From the NCBI RefSeq assembly GCF_025602895.1, contig NW_026516284.1:124001-188000 (forward strand): a stretch of DNA of 64,000 nucleotides. Direction: 5' to 3'. Of this stretch, positions 11,475 through 22,710 are shown piece after piece; position 1 is the first letter of the stretch, and each line of letters begins with the position of its first letter. Source of the DNA: Polychytrium aggregatum. Lineage: Eukaryota > Chytridiomycota > Chytridiomycetes > Polychytriales. The notes below the pieces were generated by a model that had not been told where the DNA came from, ran no database searches, and saw only the letters and a list, made by a program, of their open reading frames with translations. Position numbers and translations under genes: made by a program.

Positions 11475-12343
11475 ACACACCGCCCTCGGCATTGCATATC
11501 GCAATGGCATGGATGAGCTGAAGCGGCTGCTGCGCGCTGTGGATCCTCGATCGAAGCCCCCCCCCCAAAGCAAAGACGGACAACGCCGAAGCGATAGGTG
11601 GGGCAACAAGCGTCGACCGCTGCCACCACTGTCGCCAGCTGTTGCCGTCGCCAAGCTGCGGAATCTCGGCTGCGTCGGCACCTCCATGCTTTGGCCAACC
11701 CGACCTTTGCGTCTGTGCACTCTCGTCCACTCAATCCCGTCCTCATCCCTACACTCCCAAACAGTATCTTTATTTGCTATGGACTTTCTCTCCTGACTTT
11801 GGCGGGCCATGCTTGTCGGTTGACTGCGCTCGCGTTGATATTTGCATGTTTTCTTTGACTTTGCTCGCTGTCTTTGGCTTTGCTCGCTCTGTCTTTGGCT
11901 TTGCTCGCCCCGCCCTTGCACCCCTCGTTCTGCTTCCAGCTCAGTGCCTCCTCTGCCTTTTCTACACAATATCGCTTCTGCTGTACATGATCGAGTCTAC
12001 ACTGGTAGTTTTCCTCCCCGTAATCGCTTTCGTTTGTTGAGCCGGTGGGTATTTTGTACAGAGCCTCTTCAGTAATTCCTTTCATCACCTTCTGTTTAAC
12101 GATCTCTCTGGGTATCGCTGATTTAGCCATGAGAATGCAGGGTTTTGACTCTGCTTGTCTTTTGGACGAAGGCTTCCCTGGAGCAGGCTTGAAAAGAATC
12201 ATTCGTCCTGTTCCATGAGCGACCCTGTTTTCCGGGCGGTGGCGGGTCAAATCAAGGCTGCGCTGAAGAGGCCAAAGCGGATGTATTGTGGGAGAGCCGA
12301 GCGAGATCTCGACTGACACTCGGTTCGACTGAGTGCCAACTTA
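11475..12343. other. Intergenic; no gene, short CTTTGCTCG repeats
   Basis: The region holds a C-run near 11558 and a degenerate repeat (TCTTTGGCTTTGCTCGC and variants) at about 11855-11915. Frames are interrupted and their products low-complexity. It lies between the 3' ends of the converging RRM gene (+) and the coiled-coil gene (-). Confidence 0.5.
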
Positions 12344-12468
12344 CAGTCAATCCAACAAAAAACGGGACACCCGTGATTTTGACGATTGATCAAATATTTT
12401 GTTACCCAATCGCGCGCTGCCCACGACCATTCGCCACACACTCGATTTCCGCATCGCTGCTCTGCGAC
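12344..12468 (+). mobile_element. 5' stub of the same Tc1/mariner-like element
   Basis: The sequence begins TA then CAGTCAATCC and repeats the near-palindrome AAAAAACGGG/CCCGTGATTTT and the tract ATATTTTGTTACCCAATCGC found at 4638-4760. It keeps the first codons of the transposase in frame (TIRHTLDFRIAALR against TIRHTSDFRTAALR). After about 12468 similarity ends and a GGTGGTCTTCACTCGGAG duplication follows. This is a truncated copy with only the 5' end. Confidence 0.6.
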
Positions 12469-12593
12469 CGGTGGTCTTCACTCGGAGGGTGGTCTTCACT
12501 CGGAGGCTGCCAAAGTGATCTGTTGTATTTCTTATGACATAGTTAGACGCATGCCATCACACACTACGCTGACAAATGGGTTGTGGGCAGGTG

Positions 12594-15500
12594 TCACATT
12601 TCCCCTGAGTACAGTGTAACTTCCTCCACCTCCTCGACCACCTCCTCGATGTACACACCTTCTCCATTGCTGTCTGCGTCGCTGCCCGGGTTCGTGATGC
12701 GGTATCCCCCACACTCCAAGCAGCAGCTGCACTCCCCGAAACCAGTAGCTTCGTGGAAGCGGTCGTCCGAGTCGGCATCATAGTCGTGATGTGCGTGGAT
12801 GCCATTTGTGAGGGCAGCGGGAAACCGCCGGTGATCTGGAGTCGATTGATCCGACTCGCAGTCCGTAAAGTCTTCGAGATCAGGCAGGTCCGAGTCATCG
12901 CTCAGCTCGCGGGAGCCAAAGCTGTTTGCGTCGCAGTAGTCCAGATCCTGGCTGCTAATATCCTCCAGATCAGGTAGGTCCGAGTCGGAGCTGTCGTGAG
13001 CCGGGAGGCTGGCATTCCAGCAGCACTCGCCGTCGTCGGGATAAGCGTCGTCCGAGTCGTCAGCGTCTTGATACTCGCGCTCAAACGCCTCGCTGGTGTA
13101 GCTGTCGAAGCCGTGACCAAAGAGCGTTATATGGCGAGGATCAAGAACGCGGCGAAGCGTTTTGCGGATGCGACGGCGATTTCCAAACGCGCTGGCCACG
13201 TCCTTTTCCCACTTTTGGTTGCGGACGACAACCTCAGCAAGACTGGTGCGCAGCTCCAGTTCCCTTCGACGCTGGGTCTCGAGCTGCCGTTGGAGCGACT
13301 GGACTTGGTCGCGAACATCGTACATCTGATTGGATGAGGCGCGATCGCTCGTCGCGGATTCAGAAGAGTCATCCGCAATCGGGTCAGAGTCGCCTTGCTG
13401 CTTGAGTGAGGCCGGTTCCATCACGACGCTGGTGCTATCGGCATAAACGGCGGACTGTCCATCCGCAGGCTCGGTGTCCAACTCCAAGACAGCTGGGCTT
13501 GATACGGTTTGTTCTCCGAAACCATTGCTAGCCTCGCCGCCGATGCGAGCCGAGGTGCTCGCGTGGTCAGCCATGGTCGTCAGGATCGCGGAGCTGAGTT
13601 GGGGAGAGGGCTTCGCAAGGTGGCCGCGCTCACGCTTGCGAGGATGGCGCTTGTTTCGGAATGTATACAGCCCAACGCCGTTTGCCGCCTTTCGAGAAGC
13701 GACGTTGGCGAGTTGGACGGACGACAGGACCGGGGCAATGGCTGGCTCGCCTTTGTGGACATGCTCCAAGGCCTTTTCGAAGATTCCTGGGGGGATGTCA
13801 AAAGTCAAATTGACATCAAGGGCTCCATCACCGGCGTCATCTTCGTCGACGTAATTTTCGTCGCCATCGTAGTCGATTATCTCTTCGTCGGGATCGACCG
13901 GGCTAACAGGCTTCACTGGTTTGTCGCCCAGGGTGAAGATCGAGTCCAGCTGCTGCGAGGCGCGCTGCGGAAGCATGAGCGGGCTTGGCTCAAGCGCGAG
14001 ACTGTGATTCTGGACCGACTTGAGAAGGCCTTGGTTGATGGCGTTGCTGGTGCTGATGATGGCTTCCGACATCAGTTGAGCCTTGTCCTTGGCAAGGCCA
14101 CCGTTCGCAACGACTTCGTTCAGATGATCTAGGAGGCCGTTCCAGGCCACAGCATTGGCAGTAGGATCGGTGGTAGCGATGGCTGGCTGAGCACTTCGAA
14201 TCGGAGCATTGGTTCCGGGAACAGGCCGGACAGGGTCGTCGGCCTTGGCTGGCGTCGCAGCGGCGGTGGGCTTTGTATCTCCTGTACGCCCTGCGGAGCG
14301 AGATCCATCGACCCAAGTTAAGCACGAATGGTCAGAAGGGGACAAGAGACAGCTCCAAGATGGGAGCGTCGAAATCAAAGAGCAAGCTCGAGGGTTCTTG
14401 GCGGTCACTGGAGGAATGCCCATACCTTTCAGGAGCTCGGATGGCGCTGGCGGAGTCGAGTAGTGAGTGTCGTACTGGTCGATCACGACTTGCGTCAGCT
14501 CCTCGATCCTAGTAAAATAGGACGCGGCCTCCTCCGATCCAAGGTCGCGGTGACACATGGAGCCTTCAAAGAAAACACGAAGGGTTTCGGCCGCAGCCAA
14601 GAGATCGGTCGTAAGGCGGAACCCCATCGACGACGGACTCTCGGCAAGCTCGGTAAGAGCATAACAGAGGTGGTCGTTGATCTTCTTGAGGGTCGTCATT
14701 GCTTCGGTGTAGATAGGCACCTGCTTTTTGGTGTGTCGGGCGCTTCGGCTCGAGAATAAGGCTTTGTATTTGGTCCAGCTTCGGCAGTATGCCTTGAGGA
14801 GCTTCATGATCTCCAAATGGGCAGCATGGTCGTCCTGGACAAGGTCTTCAAACTGCAATATATCGGTCAAGTCCAGGATCTGGAAGGGCTTCTGAAATTC
14901 GAAGGGATGCTGCTGCTGCTGCTGGTGGTGGTGGTGGTGGTGATACGCGCCTACATGGGACTGCTGCTTGCGCTGGGCTTTGCGAGTATTGGTGCGAGAT
15001 GACTTTGCAGGCTGGGCTGCAGCAGTGGACTTGGTGGGGAGGGGGGACTGCTGGGGTGTTGGCTGGCTGTGTGCCAGAGACTTGGGGCTGGGAGCAGGCA
15101 CGACCGGAGGGATAGGGGTCGCTGGAACTGAGGACGGCAGAGAGCTGTCCGCAGCTGCTGCGATCGGGAGCGGGAGCAGGGTGTCGCTTGGCGGTGCCGC
15201 CGGCGCATTTTCTGCAGACTGCGCGGCCTCATCGCCGCTGCCTTTGGACAGAGGCGGGGGTATGGCAGCGGCCAAAGTATCGGGTTGCTTGCTTGATGGA
15301 GTGGTGATTGGGCTCGTCGGCGCGACAATCTCGGCCGGCTCTTGCGAGTTGGTGATCGGAGACGAGGGCGACGAGGGCGACAAGGGCGTCTGTTGACACG
15401 GTTGCTGCTGAGGCTGCTGCCGTTCTTTCGCGGCCTGAAGTTCCTTCGTCCTCTGCTCTTCGGCCTTCCGCAGCTCCTCCGCCTTTTGCTGCTCCTCAGC

Positions 15501-16415
15501 AGCCTTCTTTTGTGCTCGCTTCTGGAGCTCGAGCCGCTTGCGCTCCTCGTCCTTCTTCCGCTCTTCTTCGCGCCGTCGTTCCTTTTCAAGCCGTGCCTTC
15601 TCGCGCTCTTCGTCTCGCTTTTTCTCGAGCTCCTTGCGGCGGAGCTCGCGCTCTGCCTTGCGCTTCTGCTCCTCAGACTTTTTCTTGAGCTCTTCTTCCC
15701 TCATCAAGCGCAGTTCCTCCTCGCGTCGCTTGTGTTCTTCCCTCTTTCGAAGCTCTTCGGCCTCCTTCTTCTTCCTGGCATCCTCTTCGCGAAGGCGTTG
15801 CTCGAGTAGCCATTTGAGTTCAGGATTCTCGGCTCGGTGAGTTTCGTCGTTGCCGACAGACTTTGCAGCACTGGCTTCGGTCGAAGTAGTGCTCTGGAGG
15901 CTCTCCGTCGAGGGCTTGGCAGACACTGCCTTTCTGGATACAGAGGGCGACACCGGGCTGCTGTTGTTGACCGAGTCTTGGGGAGACCACAGATGGATAG
16001 GGGACTCCAGTTCGCTGGGGCCACTCACATAGATGACATTGCCCTTTTTGTCGGCTTCTTGATGCCCTTGGGTTGACACGGAGGAGCGGGGACTGGGCTT
16101 GATAAAGCCACTGATTGACCCACCCACGATGATCTTAGCTGCGCTTCCCTTGTGAGCCTTCCGGTCGACAGGCTCGGCAAGGCGCTTCTTGGACTGTCCC
16201 TGCTTGGATTTGACACGCTGGGGCTCTGCCGACTCTGCAAGCGGCTCTGCAAGGTCTTCAATAAGAGTGGTGGCTTCTTGGGCATCGGCTCCGACTTGGG
16301 CTTCAGCACCGTCTTCGGCCTTCATAGCGCTGGCACTTTCGCGAATAGATGGGTCGCGGGTAGACTTGTTGGGTATATCTTGGCTTTGGGAGCCGGGTAG
16401 AGGCATGGTGGTCAT
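12594..16415 (-). CDS. Long coiled-coil protein with acidic C-terminus, unknown function
   Basis: One open frame runs from the first in-frame ATG (16415) to TGA at 12594, 1,273 residues if unspliced. A 135-nt in-frame segment (14425-14291, GTATGG..CGCAG) looks like an intron, and removing it gives about 1,228. Order: Ser/Pro-rich N-part, then about 150 residues of Arg/Lys/Glu heptads (REEELRLMREEELKKKSEEQ), a Pro/Ser/Thr linker, a His6/Gln5 tract, and an ordered-looking segment (FQILDLTDILQFEDLVQDDH to about YDTHYSTPP). A second coiled coil (QVQSLQRQLETQRRRELELR) and a tail with repeated DSDLPDLED follow. The charged coiled coil superficially recalls Nst1-type stress proteins, but I do not claim homology. 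The gene starts only 192 bp after the NOT4 stop on the same strand. Confidence 0.62.
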   Translation of the reverse strand: MTTMPLPGSQSQDIPNKSTRDPSIRESASAMKAEDGAEAQVGADAQEATTLIEDLAEPLAESAEPQRVKSKQGQSKKRLAEPVDRKAHKGSAAKIIVGGSISGFIKPSPRSSVSTQGHQEADKKGNVIYVSGPSELESPIHLWSPQDSVNNSSPVSPSVSRKAVSAKPSTESLQSTTSTEASAAKSVGNDETHRAENPELKWLLEQRLREEDARKKKEAEELRKREEHKRREEELRLMREEELKKKSEEQKRKAERELRRKELEKKRDEEREKARLEKERRREEERKKDEERKRLELQKRAQKKAAEEQQKAEELRKAEEQRTKELQAAKERQQPQQQPCQQTPLSPSSPSSPITNSQEPAEIVAPTSPITTPSSKQPDTLAAAIPPPLSKGSGDEAAQSAENAPAAPPSDTLLPLPIAAAADSSLPSSVPATPIPPVVPAPSPKSLAHSQPTPQQSPLPTKSTAAAQPAKSSRTNTRKAQRKQQSHVGAYHHHHHHQQQQQHPFEFQKPFQILDLTDILQFEDLVQDDHAAHLEIMKLLKAYCRSWTKYKALFSSRSARHTKKQVPIYTEAMTTLKKINDHLCYALTELAESPSSMGFRLTTDLLAAAETLRVFFEGSMCHRDLGSEEAASYFTRIEELTQVVIDQYDTHYSTPPAPSELLKGMGIPPVTAKNPRACSLISTLPSWSCLLSPSDHSCLTWVDGSRSAGRTGDTKPTAAATPAKADDPVRPVPGTNAPIRSAQPAIATTDPTANAVAWNGLLDHLNEVVANGGLAKDKAQLMSEAIISTSNAINQGLLKSVQNHSLALEPSPLMLPQRASQQLDSIFTLGDKPVKPVSPVDPDEEIIDYDGDENYVDEDDAGDGALDVNLTFDIPPGIFEKALEHVHKGEPAIAPVLSSVQLANVASRKAANGVGLYTFRNKRHPRKRERGHLAKPSPQLSSAILTTMADHASTSARIGGEASNGFGEQTVSSPAVLELDTEPADGQSAVYADSTSVVMEPASLKQQGDSDPIADDSSESATSDRASSNQMYDVRDQVQSLQRQLETQRRRELELRTSLAEVVVRNQKWEKDVASAFGNRRRIRKTLRRVLDPRHITLFGHGFDSYTSEAFEREYQDADDSDDAYPDDGECCWNASLPAHDSSDSDLPDLEDISSQDLDYCDANSFGSRELSDDSDLPDLEDFTDCESDQSTPDHRRFPAALTNGIHAHHDYDADSDDRFHEATGFGECSCCLECGGYRITNPGSDADSNGEGVYIEEVVEEVEEVTLYSGEM

Positions 16416-16606
16416 GGAAACTTGTGGGCTGGCCTCGGAAGGTTGCTCGAGGGCGTCTTCGGCAGAGATTTGGGGGCTTTGGGTTGATTGAGGATCTTTT
16501 TTTGGGGTTTCAAGGTTTTTTGTGTCTGTGGTGCGGCACTCTTCATCGGGCTCGCCCACATTATTCTCCGACAGAGATGTTCTGTCGGAGGAAGGGGGAG
16601 GCGGGG

Positions 16607-16744
16607 CTAGTTCATTGCAGCTCTCCGGCCGCCCTTCGCAAGGGTGGCTGGTGAGCCGCTCGTGCCGACCTGAGCCAGACCCATCATCGGGTTGCTCTGA
16701 CTCAGAAGCCCGGGCGGGCCTTCCCGAGCAGCTATCATCATGGG

Positions 16745-16780
<36 letters not shown>

Positions 16781-19700
16781 ATGCTGAAGTCGAAAGGCTT
16801 GCATCGTCTGCAGCTTCACGGATGGATCCTGTTGGGACCACTCCTGGCTCGCTGTGCCAATGGCTGTCTGCATCAAAAGAGAGCCGCCGCTCTGGGGGTG
16901 AGCTAATGAATGGGCAGAGCTCAGCGAGGTCCGCATCAAGCTCGATGGCGCCAGCGGAGTCGTCGAGGTGCCCAAATTCGAGAGGGGGCTGGACATTAAA
17001 CCTTGGTGGTCCCAGCTTCGGGGGCCAGTTTCCAAAGCTTGCTTATATCACACGGAGGAACAGGCAGCGAGTAGGATGATGCACGGACGAAGAGCGAGAT
17101 GCATGCGTTAAGAAAGTGGCCGCTGCGCCAAGGACTCTGCATATGCCGTCGAGGATACGACGAGGTCAGAAAATAACATGTACTCTACCATTGTGATGCG
17201 CCATGGGTTGCAGTCCGGGCGCAGGGAGTCCTGGGGCGCCTGCACCACGCATGCTGTTAACGGAGCTCATGGGGGGACCCGAGAGCCACTCCGATCCCAC
17301 AAATGAGGGTGACCCGTTCATGCCGTCGCTCGAGCCCATGTTGCCACCAAGAGGCCGGTTGCGGCCGGGATGGTCCGACATGGGTCCGTTGCTCATCTTG
17401 GCGGCCATGATGGCCGGATCTCGGAAAGGCATGCTGCTTGATGGCGTGGCTCGCTGGGGCATGGGCGGATGGTGGTGCTGAGCCTCGTTGCGCAGCTGTG
17501 CGTCGCGCAGGAACTGGTTGAAGAACTCATCAGCACCATGGCTAGATGGCTTGGTATAGGGTTCGTCTTGTGGCCGCAGAGACGGCTGCTGCATGAATCC
17601 CATCATCCTTGACGATACGCTTGCATGCTGCTGCAGCGGGAAGGGCGGTTCAGCATCTCGTTGCAGGAGATGGGGGGGCATACCCATGCCCTGCACTCCA
17701 ATCTTGTGATCAGGGGCCATGAAATCGGTGGACCGAACGCCGGGAAAGCCGGGCCGTGGGCCGCCGTATGGAGGCGTGGCGACGCGGGGCTGGTATGTGC
17801 CCGGCCCGGTCCATTGGTCAGCTTTGCTGCTGGGTTGGTTGGGCCACTTGTCGCCGCCAGGATGTGCGTCAGGAGCAAAGGAAATGTTTACATTTGGGAA
17901 AAGCGCCCGGAGAGATTCCTTAGGAGGGAAATCACTACGATTAGCGTCGATTCGCGGCTAATGTGCGTCGACAGCAAACTGATTCGGATGCATGCGGTGA
18001 CAAGAAATACGCCTCAAAGCAAGGGATGGGGAGCATACCTGAGAAGCAACACGGTCGCGGAGTGGCGCATTGTCAGCCGCAGAGGTTTCTTTGCTATCAA
18101 AGAATTTCTCAAAGCGACTGTGGTGCTTGTGCTCGAGGGACGCTGGAGGAACGGGGATGCCGGGCGGAGCAGAGGCGATCGGGAGATCATCGCGGAAAGG
18201 GTCAAATCGGAAGCCGTTGGGCTGTCCGAGTGACGGCGGGTGGGTTGGAGTCGAACTGAATAGGGGGTTACTGCTGGCGCCGGGTAGCTCTGGGGGAGAA
18301 AGCGAAGCAAGTGAGGCCATAATCTTGGCCATTAGATCTTCCCGGAAGGGATTGAACGAGCCCTTGTAGCGCGGCCGCATTTCGTGATCCACAGGGTCGA
18401 TGGGTGCCCTTGTTCTGGCACCGTCATCTGCAGCTCGATCAACAGGCTCACTGCCTTCTTCGAGGGCGGAGGAGGTGAGGAACTCTGAGTCGTCATTCCC
18501 ATCTTCATCTTCATCTTCATCTTCATCTTCATCTTCATCTTCATCTTCGTCCTCAGTCTCTTCGTCGATTTCACCGGCTCCCTCCAGTGTGAGGTCCTGA
18601 GCGTCTTCAGATGCGGCGTCATCTTCGGGGACTTCATCCCGGGGCAAGTCCTGACCGAAGGACTCGCCGCTGCCAACATCTAGATCGGCCGTTTCCGATG
18701 GGACGCCTGTTGACACTTCCGCTTCGCCGGGGAACTCTTCCTGAGCCTCCTGCTCCTCTTGCTGGTCTCGCTCCTCGTGTTCGTCTTGTTCGTCTTGTTC
18801 GTCTTGTTCATCGTGCTCAGAGAGATCGTGGATACTTTCCGGCTCAGGCGATGCATGCTGCATCGAGGCTGAGAGAACTGACTGCGGCTTAAGCATCCCA
18901 TGGATCTTGGCATCATCGTCTCCATCCGAATCCCAGGCGCTGGACCGAACAGAGTCGCTCGGGAGATCAGAGACCGAGGCGGGCGTAGTGGAGACATGGG
19001 GAAGCACTGCGGTTCCTGTCGATATCGACGCTACGCCTGATGGCTTTGCATGAGACTTGACCGGGGCGCGTGGCGAGGTCGGGACCGAGGTCGTGCGCGC
19101 CGTAGAGGTTGACTTTGCCCAGTTCGCTGTTGCTGGCAGAGCATTTGCGTTCGCATCGGCTCTTTCTTTGGGGAGCTTGAGCGCCGGAAAGGGCGGGACG
19201 CGGGTGGGGTGGAAGCGTAAATTGAGTTTCCTACACCAACACGAGGATGGAGCAGTTAGTGCCTGTGGTTCAGATGACTGATTCGGCCGCATCAACATAC
19301 TAGGCACGACGTGGCACAGCGTGGTGGCAGACGTGCTCATGGAAGCAGCAAATCCACTCACGCCATCTCCTCCTTCTCGATTGCGTCGGCGTCTTCTCCG
19401 ATTTCATGGAGATAAGGACACATGCCGTTGGGACATGGCTGGTTTTTCAGAAAGTACGAGCAGTACTTTGTGGTGCCGAAAGTGGCCCTGCGAGTGCAAG
19501 TGCAAGTGCAAGTGCGGCCCAGGTGAGCATCAAGAACGAAAGAGCGACTAATATCACCGATCGCGCGCATCGATTGTCTTGTGACGATATCACAGGCGGA
19601 AAAGCAAACCCCAGAGGCCGGCAGCAATATTGCTCTGATACAGGTGGCACATACCGAATGACACGGCCCTCTAACACCGAGCCATCCACAGCCTCGATGG

Positions 19701-20611
19701 CCTTCATGGCATCCTCTTTCTTGTAGTAGGTCACATAGACGCCTGTCTGGGCCATGTCGGCCATCAGGGGAGCATTTGCGTGCGAATGGCCGCCGCGCCG
19801 GTTGACGACAACCCGCATGATTTTTCCAAACTGGCCGAAAAAATCATTCGACTTGAGGATCTGTCGGACATCCAGACCAGTGTGTAGCATAATGGTAGGC
19901 AGCGCAAGCCACGTTTGAGCAGGGCAGCGTATCAGTAGGCGCCTGGACACGCGTGGCCATAAGACGGACACCAAGCAGGACAGCTGACCACTGGGCCATG
20001 CCGATTCGCAGAGCAAATTCACCGACGATCAAACGAAACGGCAAGAGCCACCCACCTCATCAGTTGCAAGCCGCAATGGCAATCCGAGGACATAGACCAA
20101 GTTTTTCTGGACGACTCGGACATTCGCCAGCTGCCGTTTGGCGTTATTTTCCTGCTCACGACGTTCGCGCTCCTTCTGCTTCTTTGCATTTCGAATGCGC
20201 ATGACTCTGGAGTGACAGTTCGGTGCGGGATGCGTGTCCAACGGACGCCAGGCACACCATCAGCACAGCGATCTGGAACATGCAACTGAAGCACAGACCA
20301 AGCGGCACGACCAAGCAGGGATGATCGAACCACCTGCGGCTCATCGGAGGAGGCGCGGAGCACAGAATCGGTACGTGATGAATCAAGCAAACTCACTCGT
20401 CAAGAGATATAGGGGTAAACTCAATGTCCTTATCACTGAACGGCCGCCGGCACGCTGGACAGAGCTTGTTCAGGTTTTCATTGATGTGATTCCAGCAGAA
20501 CCGGCAGATCTGGTAGCCGCACGGACACGGTTTGAAATACTTGTCCGTCAGGTCGATCTCCTCGAGACAGAGCGGGCACTCCAGATCTTCGTCATCTGAG
20601 CTGTAGGACAT
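16607..20611 (-). CDS. NOT4: CCR4-NOT ubiquitin ligase subunit NOT4
   Basis: Seven exons fit in phase: 20611-20397, 20206-20056, 19860-19655, 19487-19362, 19230-18039, 17957-17189 and 17037-16607, giving 1,029 residues. The N-terminal C4C4 RING (CPLC, CPCG, CRFC, CPAC, residues about 11-60) is followed by the NOT4 signature KKQKERERREQ and NVRVVQKNLVYVLGLPLRL, then an RRM (SNDFFGQFGKIMRVVVN) and a CCCH finger (CSYFLKNQPCPNGMCPYLH). The RING recruits Ubc4/5-type E2 enzymes, and Not4 acts in mRNA decay and cotranslational quality control. The long C-terminus has a Glu/Asp run, the LRALFPNVNISF motif seen in fungal Not4, and a Gln tract. The low-complexity middle makes it longer than yeast Not4 (587 residues). 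Confidence 0.9.
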
Positions 20612-21306
20612 GGCGGTGGCGAGAATAGCGGGGCTACGATAGGGCGGGAGAATATGAGTGCGCGACAAAAGCAGATGAGCGTGGGCGCAACCAGGCGGGA
20701 CAGGGGCTGGTCCCGGACATTGGTCTATTTGTCCATGGCCGAACTTGGCTGGGGGCTACAGTGGCAGCCGGAAGGGGGATGGGCTGCAGTCGCGGCGAAC
20801 AGGAGAGCCAGAGAAGAGGCATACAAGGCAGCAGCGCACAGGGTCTCGCAAAGGGCAGTAATAGGACTGATCTGGTGCAGCAGACACCTACTGTGTCGAC
20901 GGGGGGTTTGGGGAGGTCGGTGACTGGCAGCGCTCGCTGGCACGGGGAAAGCAGGCAAAGACGAGATTTCGAAGTCGATGGCGCAGAGAAAGCAGAGAAA
21001 GCCGGCGAGGCGAGGGGGAAAAAAAAGTGGTCTCGGCTCGGGCGAGAGGCGCCTGCCGGGCGGATCCAGTGTGGCTGCAGCCAAGTTCTGTGCGACACGG
21101 GCTCGCGCCGCGTGCGAAACAGCGCCTCCAGAGCAACCCGTCTCGGCAGCGACCCATGGTCTTCGCTCCGAGGTTGCGAAAGTGAGACCCCATTCCAGGT
21201 GGCCTGCTGGACGCGGGATATCAGTGGATCAATACTGCCCAAGGCCCAGGTCGCCCGATGCTCCCAAATGCCGCCCAAAAAACCAGTGCCAGTGTCGTCC
21301 AGCGCA
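20612..21306. other. Intergenic, no supported gene
   Basis: This lies between the 3' end of the TraB gene and the 5' end of NOT4 (both minus). It should contain the NOT4 promoter. The open frames that cross it are long but Arg/Pro/Ser-rich, are mostly antisense or out of frame to the real genes, and show no domain. Confidence 0.5.
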
Positions 21307-22710
21307 TCACGCAATGTATTTGAATCCGCCGCTGGGCTTCGTTCGCGGTGTGGTCGGATGAACAGGCAACTGGGCGGTGTCCTCAGCAGCTTGGCTGGGG
21401 ACTGCCTGGTTGGGCTGCACTGCCGAATCCGTCGCATGCACAATTGGTTCCTCTGGCACGGCGGAGACATCGGGTGCACTGCTTGGCTTTGAGACGCTTG
21501 AAAACAGCGCAGCCCGTCGGCCAGCGCTCTGGACCAGCTGGACGCCTCTGGAAGCCGATTTGAGCGAAACCTCGGTCGGATCCCATTGTTGGTTATTGCG
21601 CGGGAGGGTGTCCGACGACAGGATTTTGGCGAACCGGTCCGATCTTGGCGATTTCTGGAACCTCTCCTTCGCAAGGACTTCGTTCCACATCTCCACCATG
21701 CCAAAGACGTGGCTCTTGCCAACCACCACGACGATCTTTGGGTTACTCTGCTCGGTATTGTAGAGAGCCTGCATGACCCTACGGAGGTTCGCCAGCATAA
21801 TTGCGTCACGCAACATGATCCAGTAGTAGTGCAGGGCTGGATGGAAAACCGCCCAGATCTTGAGATAGGCTCCAAACTCGGAGAGTCGGACGACGTCGCC
21901 GGCAACGAGCTTGGATATGTTCTTGGTTCCAAAAGCGGCCCGGCAGGCGATCCAAAAGAGGGCTCGATTCAGGAGCGTGGTGCGGGTGGATATGCTGCGG
22001 GGCATGCCAATCCAGAACCTTTCTTTGGCCGAGCTGACGGCGTGGGTGTCCTCGGGTGATGTTGGATTCGCTGCAACTTCGGGCTCCATGTCTATGGCCT
22101 TGACGATCGCCCCCATGCACGACGCTGATTCGATCGCCGCGGCAATCTCCAGCCCATAGCCCAGGCTGTTTTCCTTGAGAAGCGATGGAGATATGCCTTC
22201 CTCGCCGAGACTTTGGATCTCATCAGGTCGGATGGCAGCATGGAGCTGTTGTGAGGTGCTGCCGGAGGGCGAGCCTTGCGAGCCCACAAGCGGCAGTAGA
22301 TGCTGTCCTCTGGCCTGGAACTTAGTCAGTGTTGCCACAGTAGCCTCGACGGCAACCACTGCAGGACGAACTTGCTCAATCGTAGATTTGACTCGATCGA
22401 TCGATGTCACCGAGTCGTGATGTGTGCCGCAAAGAAAGATCTGGATGCCGGTTTGCTTGTGGACGAGGGGCGACATGGCCAGCTCGTCCCATTCTCGCTT
22501 GGACTGCTCAAATTCTTTCGATGGGCCGGTGAAGCGTCTACCAAAGATTGTGCGGCATTGGACGATCGATCGGAGCGATGGCTCGCTGTTGGGTTGCAGG
22601 CAGCGAGTAGGCTTGCGTTGGGTGGCTGTGCGGATCGCTGGCACGGCTGCAGCACCAGCGGACCGATAGGCTCTCGGCAAGCACGCAACAGTTAGGAATG
22701 GCGATGGCAT
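21307..22710 (-). CDS. TraB/PrgY-family (TRABD-like) mitochondrial protein
   Basis: A single exon gives 467 residues from ATG 22710. The frame is open further upstream, but the more distal start at 22785 is GTG. The TraB signature is clear: an Ile-Phe-Leu-Cys strand then GTHHDSVTSIDRVKSTIEQV and RPAVVAVE near the N-terminus, and RDAIMLANLRRVMQAL with KIVVVVGKSHVFGMVEMW at the C-terminal end of the domain. These hold the conserved GTxH and GxxHxxG motifs. The first 35 residues are rich in Arg/Ala/Ser and lack acidic residues, which suggests mitochondrial import. TraB-domain proteins are putative metalloproteases or membrane-bound regulators; animal TRABD and plant homologues act at mitochondria. 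The last 80 residues are low-complexity and probably disordered. The biochemical role in fungi is unknown. Confidence 0.8.
   Translation of the reverse strand: MPSPFLTVACLPRAYRSAGAAAVPAIRTATQRKPTRCLQPNSEPSLRSIVQCRTIFGRRFTGPSKEFEQSKREWDELAMSPLVHKQTGIQIFLCGTHHDSVTSIDRVKSTIEQVRPAVVAVEATVATLTKFQARGQHLLPLVGSQGSPSGSTSQQLHAAIRPDEIQSLGEEGISPSLLKENSLGYGLEIAAAIESASCMGAIVKAIDMEPEVAANPTSPEDTHAVSSAKERFWIGMPRSISTRTTLLNRALFWIACRAAFGTKNISKLVAGDVVRLSEFGAYLKIWAVFHPALHYYWIMLRDAIMLANLRRVMQALYNTEQSNPKIVVVVGKSHVFGMVEMWNEVLAKERFQKSPRSDRFAKILSSDTLPRNNQQWDPTEVSLKSASRGVQLVQSAGRRAALFSSVSKPSSAPDVSAVPEEPIVHATDSAVQPNQAVPSQAAEDTAQLPVHPTTPRTKPSGGFKYIA

Noticed and set aside
20320-20335. B-box-like GGTTCGATCAT on the minus strand (tRNA candidate)
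   Set aside because: It lies in a NOT4 intron, the last bases of the box differ from the consensus, and no cloverleaf with matching arms could be drawn.
20634-21932. 432-codon minus-strand frame between NOT4 and TraB
   Set aside because: It overlaps the TraB coding region out of frame and is Arg/Ser/Pro-rich, as expected from a shadow frame in GC-rich DNA.
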